In this document: positions 1 through 11,181 of the stretch, in pieces | How the letters are laid out: the number at the start of each line of letters is the position of its first letter | Position numbering within the stretch: the stretch's first letter is position 1 | The notes under the pieces: generated by a model | The model's input: the letters and a program-made list of their open reading frames with translations, nothing else | What the model was told of the DNA's origin: nothing | Database searches by the model: none | Source of the DNA: Phlebotomus papatasi | Lineage: Eukaryota; Arthropoda; Insecta; Diptera; Psychodidae | Assembly: GCF_024763615.1 (NCBI RefSeq) | Contig: NC_077224.1 | Span: 66,412,712 to 66,476,711 of the forward strand | DNA length: 64,000 nt | Direction: 5' to 3' | Translations under genes and position numbers: made by a program

Positions 1-2
1 GG

Positions 3-3000
3 AATCCCATGTTCTCCAACAGTGAGGACAGTGACCTGGGACCCGGAGAGAGCCTCGGTCTGGATGACCTGGACATGGACTATGAGCAAATTATGCACTA
101 CTTTGATAATCTAAAGGTAAGAAAGTCGTAAATCCCTCAAACTTTAAGTTATCCAGCAAAGTCTTCAGGTCACTTCCGGTTGAATGTTTACGATAAATAG
201 GTGGATTATGTGTGTCATGGTAAACAGAAAGTTTTTCGTAATTCTCACGAGCTTGGAAAGTCATAAAGTCAGGGGAGAAAGTTATGCTTCCACCTTTTAA
301 TGGGATGACTTAAAGTAATCCCGGCAAAAGCAGTTATTGCCAACTATTCTTGTCATTATTCCTTTATACCACCTAACATTTATATTTTAGTGAAATTTAT
401 TAGACATAATATTGAATTAAAATTCTTTATTATAGGGTAGTGTCAAGTGTTTGAATAAAGGGAAAATATTCTTACAATTTTGAATAGTAACTTAAATTTT
501 CTATACTTACATTAAAACTAAAAAGTAGACAAAAGATTATCGAAGAATTTTATTTTTATAGCTCGAACTAAAATAGATAAAATTGAAGGTACTCTATAAG
601 TCAAGCAGTAGAGTACTTGCTTTGATATATTGCCCCGAATTCAAATCTCCTTTGAGTCATTACGCAGAAAAAATATTTTATAAAATTTTTCGTAAATGTT
701 TGTGAATTCCTACTGGGAACTTACGGAACGCTCGTAACGCGTATAACCTACTAAAAAGTTCATAAAAGTTTGTATTTTTTTCACAAAGTTTGTTCGTAAC
801 TTGATCACTTGACGAGAATTTTTGTTCTTTATACAAACATTTGTCTGTCTGACAAAAATTTACGAACAAATGACAAAATTTTGCGATTTTTTTGTGTTTT
901 TACAAACAAATGTTTGTAAATAAAACAAAAAATGCTCGTCAAGTGATCATGTCACGAACAATGTTTGTGAAAAAAGTGCAAACTTTTACGAACTTGTTTG
1001 TAGGTTATACAATTTACGGGCATTTCCTAGTGTCCAGTAAGAATTCACAAACATTTATGAACAATTTTACGAAATATTTTTTTCTGCAAAAGAATTTCTC
1101 TGATATGACATTTGCATCCAGTAAAATTCACTGCATGTAATTTCACAATGAATGGAACTGATATAGCCTATCCTCATGCTCGTACAAGAAAATAATAATG
1201 CATGTCTATGCACTTTGTCTTTCCTAATTATTATTAATCGTGTCGAGGCTTTAAAAAAAATTAAGTATGTCTTGCCCAGAAACGGGCCACGTCAATGGCA
1301 AGCGGGCTTGGCGACATCAAATCTACTGCTCCACAAGGGGCAGGGGACAACGGACAAACACACAAATGGGGGATGGTTTGGATTACCCTAGTCACAAAGG
1401 ACGTCTCTAATGTCCTAGTCTAATGCCCTAGACACATTCACGACTTGAGCCGAGAGACGACTTAGTGGAAAATGATGGAAATGTAGTTTGACCATTATTT
1501 CTAATAAAATTACGCTAAGCCGTCTCTCAGCTAATTCTCAGGTCTGTCAAGGTCCTAACACTTCTTCGAAAGTCGTATTTCGAAAATATATCTTTAGAAA
1601 ACCAAACTGAGAACGTTGGAAGTCGAAATTTTGAAGTTTTTGGCTTAAAAACGTATTCGGTTGCTTTAAATCAAAAATATTATAAAAATTTTTATTTTTA
1701 CGTCCTCTGCTAGTTGCATGCATACCAAATACGATACTTTTAAAAAGTTCATAAAATTGTTTTATAAAAGTGATTATTGACAAAATTGACATACGCCAGA
1801 GTATAGAAACAAGTTTGGAATAATCCACCTATTTATTTGCCAAACAGGATCAAATTACAGTATGCTTTATAGCTGGGCATTAGAGGTTACGAGCGGAAAA
1901 CTAAGTCCATTTTAAACCCTATAAATCCCTAAATTTTTTAATGGTCGTAACTGCTATTCTAATTGCCCTGATTTGATCATCAACGACGAAAATGAAAGGT
2001 CTCGTGAAATGTGTTGACTATATTTAAAACATTAAAACTCTGAATGACCACTTAAATTTACATTCTCTTAGTCTAAAATAGAATGGACTAATTCGATCCA
2101 ATTTTCGCCATGACTTGATTTTCGTAAATGGTAATATACAAAGGAAATGCAAATCCATAAGGATACGATAACAAGCTTAACATTAAACTTTTTGCATGAT
2201 ATGAGAGTTCAAAGTTAAAATTCTGAATCTCCATTTTTTCAAGATTCACAAAACCCCATCTTAATCAATAAATACTCAAGCAAGAGGTCTCATCAAGGTC
2301 TCAACAAAATTGTATTAGGGTTGTACATTGTAAATTGTATTGTATGGCCCTAATATTTTGAACAGGATCCAAATTCATATTTTGAGATGGGAAAATAAAA
2401 AAGAATTAGGTTATTAATTTTCGGATTAATATCGTTCTAGACGGGTAAATTTACATATTTCCTTGCGGCTCGGGTTGGGTAATGCCGGCTTCAGACTGGA
2501 GGTTTAGCCCAGTGCCCGAAGGTCTCAAAAATCTAAATAACAAGAAATTTTATTGATTTTTCAAAATCTAATGGATCATTTGCCTTTAATATTCAATCCT
2601 TAGCAACAATTTCCTAAAAAATCATGCTTGATGAGGAATTAGAGGAGTTAAGCCAGATAGATAAACCTTAGGTCTGAAGCCCGTATAAGGGTATTAATTT
2701 TTTTTGCGGGCCGGGTCGGGTCGGGCAGCACTAAACTTCATCGGGTCGGATCGGGTACAGGTCAAATCCATTGCGGATGCGGGTTGGAAAAAAACCTAAA
2801 ACCCGACCCGTGCAGGGCTCTATCCTGAAGTCTTGCAAACTTCAAAAAGTTATCAATTAACTTTTAAGAAATAACTAAACTTCTAGGAAACTACGAAACT
2901 GCGGAAGTTATTTTCCCTAAACGTGGCGAATAATGGGTAATCCACCAAAGAGATAGTAAAATAAAAAATCAATTTTCAAAATTTCAAAATCTCTAAATCC

Positions 3001-4359
3001 CTATTTTCGATTTCGTTGATTTGGCTATCACTGCTAAGCTAGCGGCTGACTACAACTCACTCACTTTGTAGAGCTACTCCCTTATGTTACTGCAGTTAAT
3101 TTTACTGCTTGAACTCTACGGAGAGAGCAGTATATATAATCCCTCAATTTTTTCACCCCCCCCCCCCAAATTTCCACGTTCCACCCCCCGGAGACCATTT
3201 TTCTTAACAAATCTTCACGTTTCAGACGATTTCTGAGAAATGTCGTAACGCTGTTTGTCCGTCTGTCCCGTCCAGCTGTGATCAGCTCTAGAGGCCAAAC
3301 GGTAAGAGATAGAGACTTGGGACCTTCGGGGGACCCCACATAAGTCGACCCAAGGATCGTTAACATGGCCCTCATTTTCCCCCTACCCCTCCCCTTCCCG
3401 TCTAAAATTATGTTATTTTGGAATTGCTCGAAAACGCGTCGTGCGATTTTTTTCATTTCAAAGGTTTCAAAGGTTAAAAAGACACTAGAGTGCGCATTTA
3501 TCAAGCAAATAGGGTCATATTTGGGGTCGTTGGAAAGGTATTGGAATTTTTGACAAAACTAAATCGATTCCAATCGGTTTTGAAACGGTAATGAACCGGT
3601 CCATAACCGATAAAAAAAATTTATCTGAAAATCAATTCTATTACTTTTAAAACTATTTTGGGGGATCTTTTGAGAGATTTATGAATTGGTTCAAATCGAT
3701 TGGGAACCGGTAAACGGTAAATGATGCGAAAGTACTTTTGCGGTATAGCATCTAAAGTCACGAGTTCGAGCATTTCGCAAAGCCTGGGACGCTTTTCCAC
3801 CCCTTTTTTTATTCACTTTATAAAAAATATAAAATATACTTAGCTTTTGTATAAATCTGATTTATGGTGATACATCCATTAATACAGGACTGGAATTCTT
3901 TCTCTTATCAGTGCGTATATAATCTTATCTATTTATACACTGAGAAAAAAGAGGCTGCGATTAACTTTTTTTCGTCATAACCTTAACACTTTTTGGGTGT
4001 AAAAATATATCAAAATTTTTTAATGTTGATTTTACACCTTTTATGGGTAAAATCAACATGGAAGAAGGGTAACTTAAACTCATAATACACCTAAAAAGGG
4101 TAATATTTACACCGTTTTCGGATCAATACTGCAGGGTAAAATTAACATATAATAACCCTATAAAAACCCTATAAAAACGAAATTTCCGGAATGTTATTTT
4201 AACTTTTTCGGATTTCTCTCACAGTGTAATTAAGGTCAATTTTAATTATAAATTAAAAGGGAGATTTTTTAGATCATTCTATAAACCCTTTTGAACATAA
4301 TTGAGTCTTATTTGATGTACTTAGTTCTGTGTTTTTGTCCACAGGAATCGAATGCCTGA
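3..4359 (+). CDS. C-terminal two exons of an unrecognised protein (left end missing)
   Basis: Two exons are visible: 3-116 and 4345-4359, joined across a 4.2-kb intron (donor GTAAGAAAG at 117, acceptor TTTTTGTCCACAG ending at 4344, phase 0). The reading frame gives 42 residues ending in TGA at 4357-4359. The segment is very acidic (SEDSD, DDLDMDYE) and ends in the hydrophobic-acidic stretch HYFDNLKESNA. The frame is open to the left edge, so the start and main domains lie outside the window; the ATG at 9 could be internal. I do not recognise the family. The acidic tail could suit a cytoplasmic tail or a transcription regulator, but this is a guess. The exon call rests on good splice sites, matched phase and protein-like composition. 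The frame stays open after the stop (see the next entry). Confidence 0.7.
598..1240 (+). mobile_element. Old tRNA-derived SINE, split by a foldback insertion
   Basis: The head at 598-663 aligns with the tRNA-like head of the SINEs at 50145 and 39946 (AGTCAAGCAGTAGAGTACTT and GAATTCAAATCTC match their A- and B-box regions). The SINE body resumes at about 1104, where TGCATCCAGTAAAATTCACT matches TGCATCCAGTGAGCTTCACT in the younger copy. It continues to an AATAATAATGCATGTC end and a diverged ATT tail near 1240. The intervening 664-1095 is an unrelated foldback. Divergence shows an old insertion. Confidence 0.6.
664..1095. mobile_element. Foldback element (~430 bp) with ~200-bp arms
   Basis: The left arm (GCAGAAAAAATATTTTATAA...) and the right arm (...GAAATATTTTTTTCTGCAAAAG) are inverted copies over about 200 bp each. 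Matching blocks include GTTTGTGAATTC, TATAACCTAC and GATCACTTGACGAG. The element sits inside a SINE between its tRNA-like head and its body. There is no coding capacity. The family is unknown; it is a non-autonomous foldback or MITE. Confidence 0.65.
1423..1557. mobile_element. Short TIR element, family also at 25733-25871
   Basis: It carries inverted GAGCCGAGAGACG / CCGTCTCTCAGCT subterminal blocks and ends in CCCTAGACACA and TGTCAAGGTCCTA. In inverse orientation it aligns over its full ~135 bp with 25733-25871 at roughly three-quarters identity by eye. Non-coding. Confidence 0.55.
2487..2683. mobile_element. MITE-like element with GGCTTCAGAC ends
   Basis: The left end GGCTTCAGACTGGAGGTTTA is inverted at the right end (TAAACCTTAGGTCTGAAGCC), enclosing ~150 bp of AT-rich DNA. 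It sits between two CGGGT-rich stretches (about 2440-2485 and 2690-2810) that look like parts of one interrupted repeat. Confidence 0.5.
2708..2725 (+). other. Potential G-quadruplex tract
   Basis: GGGCCGGGTCGGGTCGGG has four GGG runs with 2-nt loops in otherwise AT-rich DNA. Further CGGGT and ACCCG units continue to about 2810. It probably belongs to a dispersed repeat rather than a host regulatory element. Confidence 0.45.
3099..3807 (+). repeat. Dispersed repeat R1, copy A
   Basis: It begins ATTTTACTGCTTGAACTC and ends in GCTTTTCCACCCC. Internal landmarks shared with the other copies are CCACCCCCCGGAGACC, TTTGTCCGTCTGTC, AACGGTAAGAGATAGAGACT, GAAAACGCGTCGTGCGATTT and GAGTTCGAGCATTTCGCAAA. 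It aligns with 51684-52462 from end to end, except that the latter has ~90 extra bp after the GCGATTT block. A C11 homopolymer lies at about 3156. Both strands have open frames, but these are not conserved as protein between copies. The class is unknown. Confidence 0.7.
3936..4228. mobile_element. TA-flanked MITE with CACTGAGA/TCTCACAGTG ends
   Basis: It starts TACACTGAGAAAAAA and ends TTTCTCTCACAGTGTA. The interior repeats a word related to GGGTAAAATCAACAT / GGGTAATATTTAC / GGGTAAAATTAACA in both orientations. TA at both ends fits a Tc1/mariner-type target duplication. Non-coding. Confidence 0.55.
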
Positions 4360-4512
4360 GTTCAAGAGATCATTGCAAAGATACGCGACATCTTATCAAC
4401 ATTTCAGCAACAATATAGAAATGTAGCACTTCCCAACAGTCCCACAATTCCCGGAATCGATGATCCCAACTTCGAGTACTTTTTCGAACACTTAAGTGAG
4501 TCATACGCTTAA
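4360..4512 (+). CDS. In-frame 50-codon extension after the TGA stop (readthrough or alternative acceptor)
   Basis: After TGA at 4357-4359 the same frame runs 50 sense codons to TAA at 4510-4512. It begins VQEIIAKIRDILSTFQQQYR, which looks amphipathic and helical, and ends EYFFEHLSESYA. That ending resembles the end before the first stop (HYFDNLKESNA): in an 11-residue ungapped comparison F, L, E, S and A are identical and several others conservative. Two routes could use it. One is UGA readthrough, common in flies. The other is an alternative 3' splice site at ATTTCAG (AG at 4406-4407), which also keeps phase 0 and would skip the TGA, joining the upstream exon to CAACAATAT. The other two frames close within about 30 codons. 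Translation is inferred, not shown. Confidence 0.5.
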   Translation, partial: VQEIIAKIRDILSTFQQQYRNVALPNSPTIPGIDDPNFEYFFEHLSESYA

Positions 4513-6268
4513 ATAGAGGAGACATGAAAGATTTATTGATACTGTGTATAGATACTTATTTAATAGAGAACAGTAGTGCAAGTTTGACCAAATTGATGGT
4601 CACTGGAGAGAAGAATGTGATGAAATATTCTGGATATTTCATCAATTTATTTATACATACATAGCAGTATATTTAATGCAGAGTCTCAACCTCAATGTAA
4701 AGTATCTCTAGTTGATATTTCTTTTTTGTTCTTAAATTTTAGTCATCGAAATCTCATGCCAGAGATTGTTGTAATTTAATTGTAATTATAGAAAAAAAGC
4801 ATTCATTCTCATTAGAAATCCAATCATTATTCATCTTAACTAATTTATCATTGTGTACTTTGTAAGTCATCTCCCAAGATATTCAATCATAAATCATTAT
4901 CATTTGGACGTTGTGTGTAAAATAAAACGCGCCTTTGCAGTGATCAGATAAACAGAAACTCAAGATAAAAATGTTTTTTAACAAGAAGTGACGTTAAAGA
5001 GGGAGAACTTTGTAGTACACCAAAAAAAAAGGAAAATCCACTAAAAAAAAGTGAATAAATTCCAATAGGATGCTTTCAAAAGTCATTCAGAATGGATTCA
5101 ATAAATCACCACCTCCACCAGAAAAAAAAGAAAAAAGGAAAAATCTAACTCAATGTCATACCCAATGAAGCTTTTATATCACACCCCTTTTATCTCAAAT
5201 CCCTCCCTGGCCTTGACTGAGAAGAAACTGTAACGGGTGGTCTGTGGTATTCATTGAGTCCAAATGCGAAGGATGAAATCGCAAAAAAGAAATATCTAAG
5301 AAAAAAAAAGCGATGTACATAAAATATTCTAGTCATTCAGTATGAAAAGTGAAGAATGGACACAGAAGAAATAAATTTGCTAAAATAAAAAGACATTAAC
5401 AATGCAGCAAAATTAAATGAAAACGCTCTCAAAACCAATATAAATATTAAATAGTGAAAGCTTAATTAGATGTGTATGATATACTGTAGCTTTAATAGCG
5501 TGAAAGAACATGTTTTTCATTTCAGAAAGACACGTTTAAACTCATTTATATTTATTCTCACACAAGAGCCATTTGACAACAACGTAATTAAAATTATTAA
5601 ACATGGAAAAAATGCAACATCTCTTAAAGTAAATGTTAAACAAAAAAAATCTATAAGAAAATGTGAAAACACAAAAATACTCAAAGGTGTTCAATGCATA
5701 ACGAGTTCTTCAGAGTCATCCGAAATAGAAAATAAAGTCATGATTTTATTTTTAAAGAAATTATTTTCAAAATTTTTCAAATATTTTTGATCACTGTCCG
5801 TTAGATTTAAATATTCAAATCACTGTCAAGTTTGACAAAAAATTTATCGCACCCTATAAAAACGAAATCTGCTTCAACATTCGACCCGGCTGCCCCATAA
5901 TATTGACCATTTCTACAAAATATCAGATAAAACTTAGTACCCGAAGCACTTTTCGTCTGCTGTCATGTAAATTGGGAAATATATATATTGAAACATGAAA
6001 AATACTAAAGAGTTTGTTAAAAATTTAGATTTTACGAATGGTTTCAGTATAATTAAATTCTGATGAGTTATATATTTAACCTCAAAAATTAATTTGGGAT
6101 TCGAGACTACCGCTGATTTATCGTAACTGCCCTCATAATTAGTGATGTCAATAACGGCCACTTATGTTATTGAATCTCCTGTATTATAAGTTACAGAAGA
6201 TAGAGGACAAACATACAAATAAGGACCCCACAGTCACATATAACTCCGTCACACAAAATACTGAACCT
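4513..6268 (+). other. Non-coding stretch, possible 3' UTR of the left-edge gene
   Basis: Downstream of both candidate stops the plus strand is AT-rich with A-runs and several AATAAA words, for example near 4920. There is no other gene signal and no repeat that I can place. The cleavage site cannot be chosen from sequence. Confidence 0.35.
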
Positions 6269-6269
6269 A

Positions 6270-6810
6270 TCTTGGTTTTTACAATTTCATTCTCTACGAC
6301 GCGTCGTTTCGAAGAAGGATGTGCTCTTCATCAGGTATCGCATATGGTAGGAAAAATCACGTATACAGGCAGAAAGGTTAGGGGAAAGTACCCTCCCTTC
6401 GAACGTTCATGCCTTCGAATAATGTGAATTTATTTTACTTCTAATGAAAGATTTCCACATGATTATCACATAATTATCAATAATTGATAATAACCTAGCT
6501 AATGTTTAATCAAAATGTTTAAGTCTCTTAGGAAAACTTAAAGAAAATTCGGAAAATTCACATTATTCGAAGGTATGAACGTTCGAAGGGAGAGTACTTT
6601 CCCCTACATAACACTTGAACTTGGATCACAACTTTTGCTGTAATGCTCACCATTCGACTGACTGATACACTCATGGTAAAAGTTGTGATCCAAATCCAAG
6701 TGCAGTGTAACACTTCCTGCCTGTTCGTGACTTTCCCTGCCATATTCGATATCTGATGAAGAGGACATCCCATCCTCGAAACGTCGTTAAGAATAAATTT
6801 GTGAAAATTA
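6270..6810. repeat. Hierarchical foldback: outer arms enclosing a MITE and an inner foldback
   Basis: The outer arms at about 6270-6378 and 6705-6810 are inverted copies (for example CTCTTCATCAGGTATCGCAT against ATATCTGATGAAGAGGACAT, and ACAGGCAGAAAGG against TTCCTGCCTGT). Inside are a TA-flanked MITE (6379-6606) and a second inverted pair, CTTGGATCACAACTTTTGC and GTAAAAGTTGTGATCCAAAT (about 6607-6715). Open frames on both strands here are mirror products of the inverted sequence. Confidence 0.6.
6379..6606. mobile_element. TA-flanked MITE, GGGGAAAGTAC family, copy 1
   Basis: It is bounded by TA on both sides. The TIRs of ~48 bp begin GGGGAAAGTACCCTCCCTTC and include CGAACGTTCATGCCTTCGAA, mirrored at the right end. 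The interior is AT-rich. Copy 2 is at 12300-12515. Confidence 0.75.
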
Positions 6811-7267
6811 AGAGAGGTTCAGTGTTTCCGTTCATTTCCTATTACATTCCATCGAACCGAAAAAGTCTTCTGAGTCATAACTCTGTCTTCCCAAAGAAAC
6901 TGATCGCCTTCATTATCAATGGTCCGTGCTACTCCGTATCCCAAACGATCAATCGAATTCCAAGTTTCCAAGTTTTCCAATTTAGTCGTCGCCAAAGAAA
7001 GATATATTCCCGGGGCTTCATAAAATCTGAGGAAAGGTATCATCCTTTCGCCCCTTTGTATCCTCTGGGGCGAAGGTTCTCCCTTAATTCGATAATAATT
7101 TATAAAAGCCTTCTTTATAGAGATTTACTCTAGTTACTTCCGGAGATTTATCAACTGACATGACAGAGTGGAAGACTTGCAAGCTCTCAGTCTTTCTCTT
7201 GATTCTTATTTCTTTGAGAAGCTACTTTGATAAAATAAAAACCTTAGTCATTTCTCTACTGAGAATC

Positions 7268-7558
7268 GGTGGCAGCCAAAATCTCGAAAGCCAAAATCAC
7301 AACAACCAAAATCCCGAACGCCAAAATCCCGAAAAGGCCAAAATGCGAAAGCCAAAATCCCGAATGTTCAAAATCTTGAAAGCGATTAAATTATATGGAG
7401 CAAAAAATTTCCCAAGACAGAAGATTTCCCTGCAATCGTGTTAGTAGCTATGACATCTTTAAGAATTCGGGATTTCGGCTTTCGGGATTTTGGCCCATTC
7501 GGAATTTTGGCGTTCTAAATTTTGGTTTTCGGGATTTTGGCTTTCGGAATTTTGACCG
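7268..7558. repeat. Foldback made of tandem GCCAAAATCCCGAA units
   Basis: The left arm (about 7268-7380) has about seven direct copies of a 14-17-bp unit related to GCCAAAATCCCGAAA. After a ~90-bp spacer the right arm (about 7462-7556) has about six copies of the inverse, TTCGGGATTTTGGC. A truncated relative starting GGTGGCAGCCAAAATCCCGA lies at 42178-42258 and shares the adjacent AAATTATATGGAG spacer. Peptides read across it are repeat artefacts. Confidence 0.65.
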
Positions 7559-7559
7559 A

Positions 7560-10500
7560 GATCCACTGAGAATAATTTGTCCTCTCACCCGTCAAGGATC
7601 TATTCCTACTAAAGGATATAAATCTAAACCTATTACCATTAAATAGTATACATTCACAAAAATCCTGACTGTTATAAACGTTGCTATTCAAATCTGTTCC
7701 CGGTCTGCTTCGGTGTCTCTGCTTCTGGATCTTTGTCACTGTACCTGTAAGTTTGAGAGCCAAGAGATTCACTCCGATATAGAACGTTTGAGAAGAAGAA
7801 CGTGTGGGCTTGGGTTCTTCGGAAGAATCTGATTGGGTGCTAGGTATGGCGGCTAGTTGCCTTAAGAGACCCCATTCCCTCTCACTTCTTCTTACCTAAG
7901 AATCCGATTGATAGTTTACATAAGGCTCTAACAGAGTACTTGAACACCCTGTTACTATATAGGCTGTACCGTTAAAAAAGCGATATTGACTTATTTAGCT
8001 TAGCCTAGAAATCTACTCAAGTGTGGTGCTAGAGTCAGATATAAAGCGATAGGTGATCTCGTGTGTATCTAGCCTTCATATTTATGGATAATAAAGAGCC
8101 ACAGCTAGCTTGATAGATCCGGATACTAAATAAAGAGGGAAATACAGGGAACTTAAGAGTTTTGGCACAATCAGAAAAAGACAGCTTTTTAATCTGGTAT
8201 ATAAAGTTATTTTAATTTTGTCGTTCCTTAGAATCTAACCTCTAAGGATTAGGAGACATTTTTTAAAGTCCCAAAACCGTAACATTTTTTTTGAAACAGA
8301 TAATGGTATTTGGCGATAAAATTTCCGAAAATAATTTAATAATTTGAGTTCCAAATTGTACAAGTTTTGTATTGAGTACGGGTACGAACTTGTTAGCAGT
8401 GGCAGACACTGTTCTGGTTCAACAGGGATGTGTGGAAGCAACTAGTTTAGGGTTACCCAATGAACACATGCCCACATTTTTCGATTTTTTACGAGTTTCT
8501 AACGAGCTCTTGTCTGCATTAAAGAGTCTTGTGTGCAGAATACACCAGAAAATCCATGGAAATTTCCTAGGACTTCCACAGGATTTCCCACGGAGGAGTG
8601 CTATAACGGTCGACATAATTAAAAATTTGAAAATTTTGAAAATGATTTCTTTCAAGCAATTTACATGCATTTCGGAATTGAACTTCAAATGCTTCAACAA
8701 AAAGTATTTTATAGACTCAGCATATCAATAAATATCCTAATTTTGAATCAAAGTCTTCTTTATTAGGCAAGTTTTTTTTAGATATATATATATCTTAATT
8801 TTTTGATTTAGGCAACTAAACTAAAACATTTTCTGATATATGATAAAACTAATACTCTAACTATATCAATGAAAAAATATATTTTTTTCTCACAATCTCG
8901 CTTCAGAAAATCTACACACGAAACAAATCTATTTAATGCAAAAGAAATCAAATATATTTAATGTCCAAAAAAACAAAACAAATCAAGAAACAATCTTCAC
9001 GGACCATAGAAAAAGATCTATATAGAAGAAAAAGGATATGTGAAGAACACATTAGACGATTTTTTACAACTTTTTTATGCCAAAGTTTATTTTAAGGAAA
9101 TACAACCAATATGTTCAGCTATTGTATGAAAAAGTAAATCTCATGTGTATATAATGGAGATATTATTTTATAAATTAAGCTCATTTAAGACTAAAATCAC
9201 ACCTCAAAAACACAAAAAATCATCCCACAATCATCAACACAACCTTATTGATTCATGTTTAAAAATAAAGAAAAAAAAACAAAGATGCTATTATTATGAT
9301 CAATATTTAAAGTTGTTAAAGAGAAAAAAAAGAAGATGATGAAAACAGAAAACAAGGCACTTGTATAAAGAAAATATTATATATTATTACTATTAAAATA
9401 TATTATAATTATATATCTATTTGAGATATTGAACAATGCTCGAAACCGTGCGATGAGAGCTTAAGTTGTGAATAAAAATAGAAAAAAAAGAAAACGCGAA
9501 AAAATTAATCATCAGAGCCGCGAATTTTGTTGCAAAAAAAAACACACAAAATTATGAAAATCTATACCGATAAATTGAGAAATGTTGCTTCATATACACC
9601 ACTATTATAATTATTGTATGTAATATGAAAAAAAAACTATTAAAAAAATTATACAATATAAAAAAATGGTGTCAGCTGATTAAAAGAAAAAAAAAAACAT
9701 TGCAAGTGGCAAGAAATTGATGGAAAAAAACAACTTAGAAAGTAAACTATCAATTTTAGAAAATATTTATATTATAGGTTCCAAAACCTGCATGTATTAT
9801 ATAAATTTAAAAAATAAAAAAAAAACTATTAATTTCGATGACTTTAACGAAAAGAAAAATCTACACAAAAAAAACAACATGAAAAAACCTTTCTAAATGC
9901 ATGGTAAATGTATCCTGAGAGAAAATATAAAAAAAAAAATAAAATACAAAAAAAAACAAATCTCAAAATTGTCTAAAAGATACCACGAATATTTCAAAAT
10001 TGCTAAAAAGCGCAAGATAACAATTTAAACAAAAAAATATATAAAACACCTCAATCGGAGAAGTGGTTGTACTTTGATGTGTAAATAGGATATTGATGGA
10101 ATAAGACAAAAAAATAGTAGCGAAAGAAAATTTTAGCAAAAAAATAAATAAAAATTATCTAATTGGAAAAAAGTAATTAATTTTGGAAAAAAAGAAACTT
10201 TTCCCCTACGTAAATTGTACAAAGAAAATTGGCTGAAAAGGATCTTTTTCGTTGTAATTTTTCTTGAAAAAAACTTAATAAAAAAAAAACACGGACAAAG
10301 TGATGCGTCAGTACAGCTAGAACCACTGCCGATTAAGTGTTTCATAAACCTAAAGAAAAAGAATCTTACTCAAAATGAGATTTACTAAAAAAAAAAACAA
10401 TGGAATAATACTCAAAATTATTGGCAGAGTGTTTAACCACTGAATGGAATTTAAGAGAAAAAGGCTTCTTGTATGTTAATAAAACATAAAGCTGAAATGT

Positions 10501-11181
10501 CAAAGATAGTGATTGTTTTATAAAAAATAAGAAACAATTCCATCTCTATAAGTCTCCTAAAAATTTAATTTATTTATTTATTCAACGCATCAACTTCCAA
10601 AGAATGGAGAAAAAAAAGAAAAAGAAAAACCGAAATCTGCAACTTTTGTACATATTCTTCCAATTCAATGATTTTTCCTATGTCTGCAATATTTCGCAAG
10701 TTTTTTTTCAGCAATTCGCTGGTGTTCAATTTATTAAATTTTTCATTTTTTTATCATTCTCCCTGTATATTCCAAAAATATAGATGTTTTCTTATAAATA
10801 TTCAAAAACTTATTTTATTCATTTGAGAATATTGAGAATTTTGTGTTGGCGTTTTTTTTTAAAGGGAAGTGTTAAGTGTTATAATTTAAAGTGATACTAA
10901 CTAGGATACAATGGACTAATCTTGAAAAGAATCTAAATTTGAATTTTAAGATTTTTCAAGATGGGAAAGAGAAAAAGACGACTACGAAATACCTGCGAAC
11001 GACTCAAGTTTCGAAGAATTCATTTTTTTTTTATAATTTTCGAAAAAAAACATTTATTAAATCCATTAAGAACATAGAAAAAAATGAGTTGTCCAAAGCT
11101 TGAGCTTCAGTCGTCCGAAAGCAGTGCGCTTTTCCTTACATTTTCCCATCTAAAACAATGAGAAATCTTAAAATTTAAATT
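7560..11181. other. Long gene-free stretch, partly strongly A-rich
   Basis: Positions 7560-8760 are unique-looking AT-rich DNA without a credible exon. Positions 8560-8600 carry a few CCATGGAAATTTCC-like words, as in the 12.7-13.8 kb region. From about 8760 to 10860 the plus strand has many A6-A10 runs with few T-runs until about 10700, an asymmetry that could suit a long 3' UTR or retained intron on the plus strand. No repeat family or RNA gene is recognised. Confidence 0.4.

Larger units (their letters stand above)
117..4344 (+). other. Large repeat-filled intron of the left-edge gene
   Basis: This intron separates the last two coding exons. It contains a SINE split by a foldback element (598-1240), a short TIR element (about 1423-1557), a TIR element next to CGGGT-rich DNA (2487-2810), a copy of the R1 repeat (3099-3807) and a TA-flanked miniature (3936-4228). 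Between 1560 and 2440 I see only AT-rich unique-looking DNA without supportable ORFs. Confidence 0.65.

Noticed and set aside
3082..3504. 140-codon minus-strand open frame
   Set aside because: It lies in R1 copy A; frames in the other R1 copies are not equivalent, so it is a repeat-borne open stretch.
6753..6786. Hammerhead-ribozyme-like core CTGATGA...CGAAACG (also inverted at 6301-6336)
   Set aside because: The core words are present, but stem II does not pair in the canonical register next to the core, and no stem I can be formed with the flanks. The right copy also lacks a stem III. Such CTGATGA/GAAACG strings are common in dispersed repeats.
6756..7133. 125-codon plus-strand frame beginning in the outer foldback arm
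   Set aside because: It starts inside a repeat arm, is unrelated to any protein I recognise, and the opposite strand is equally open.
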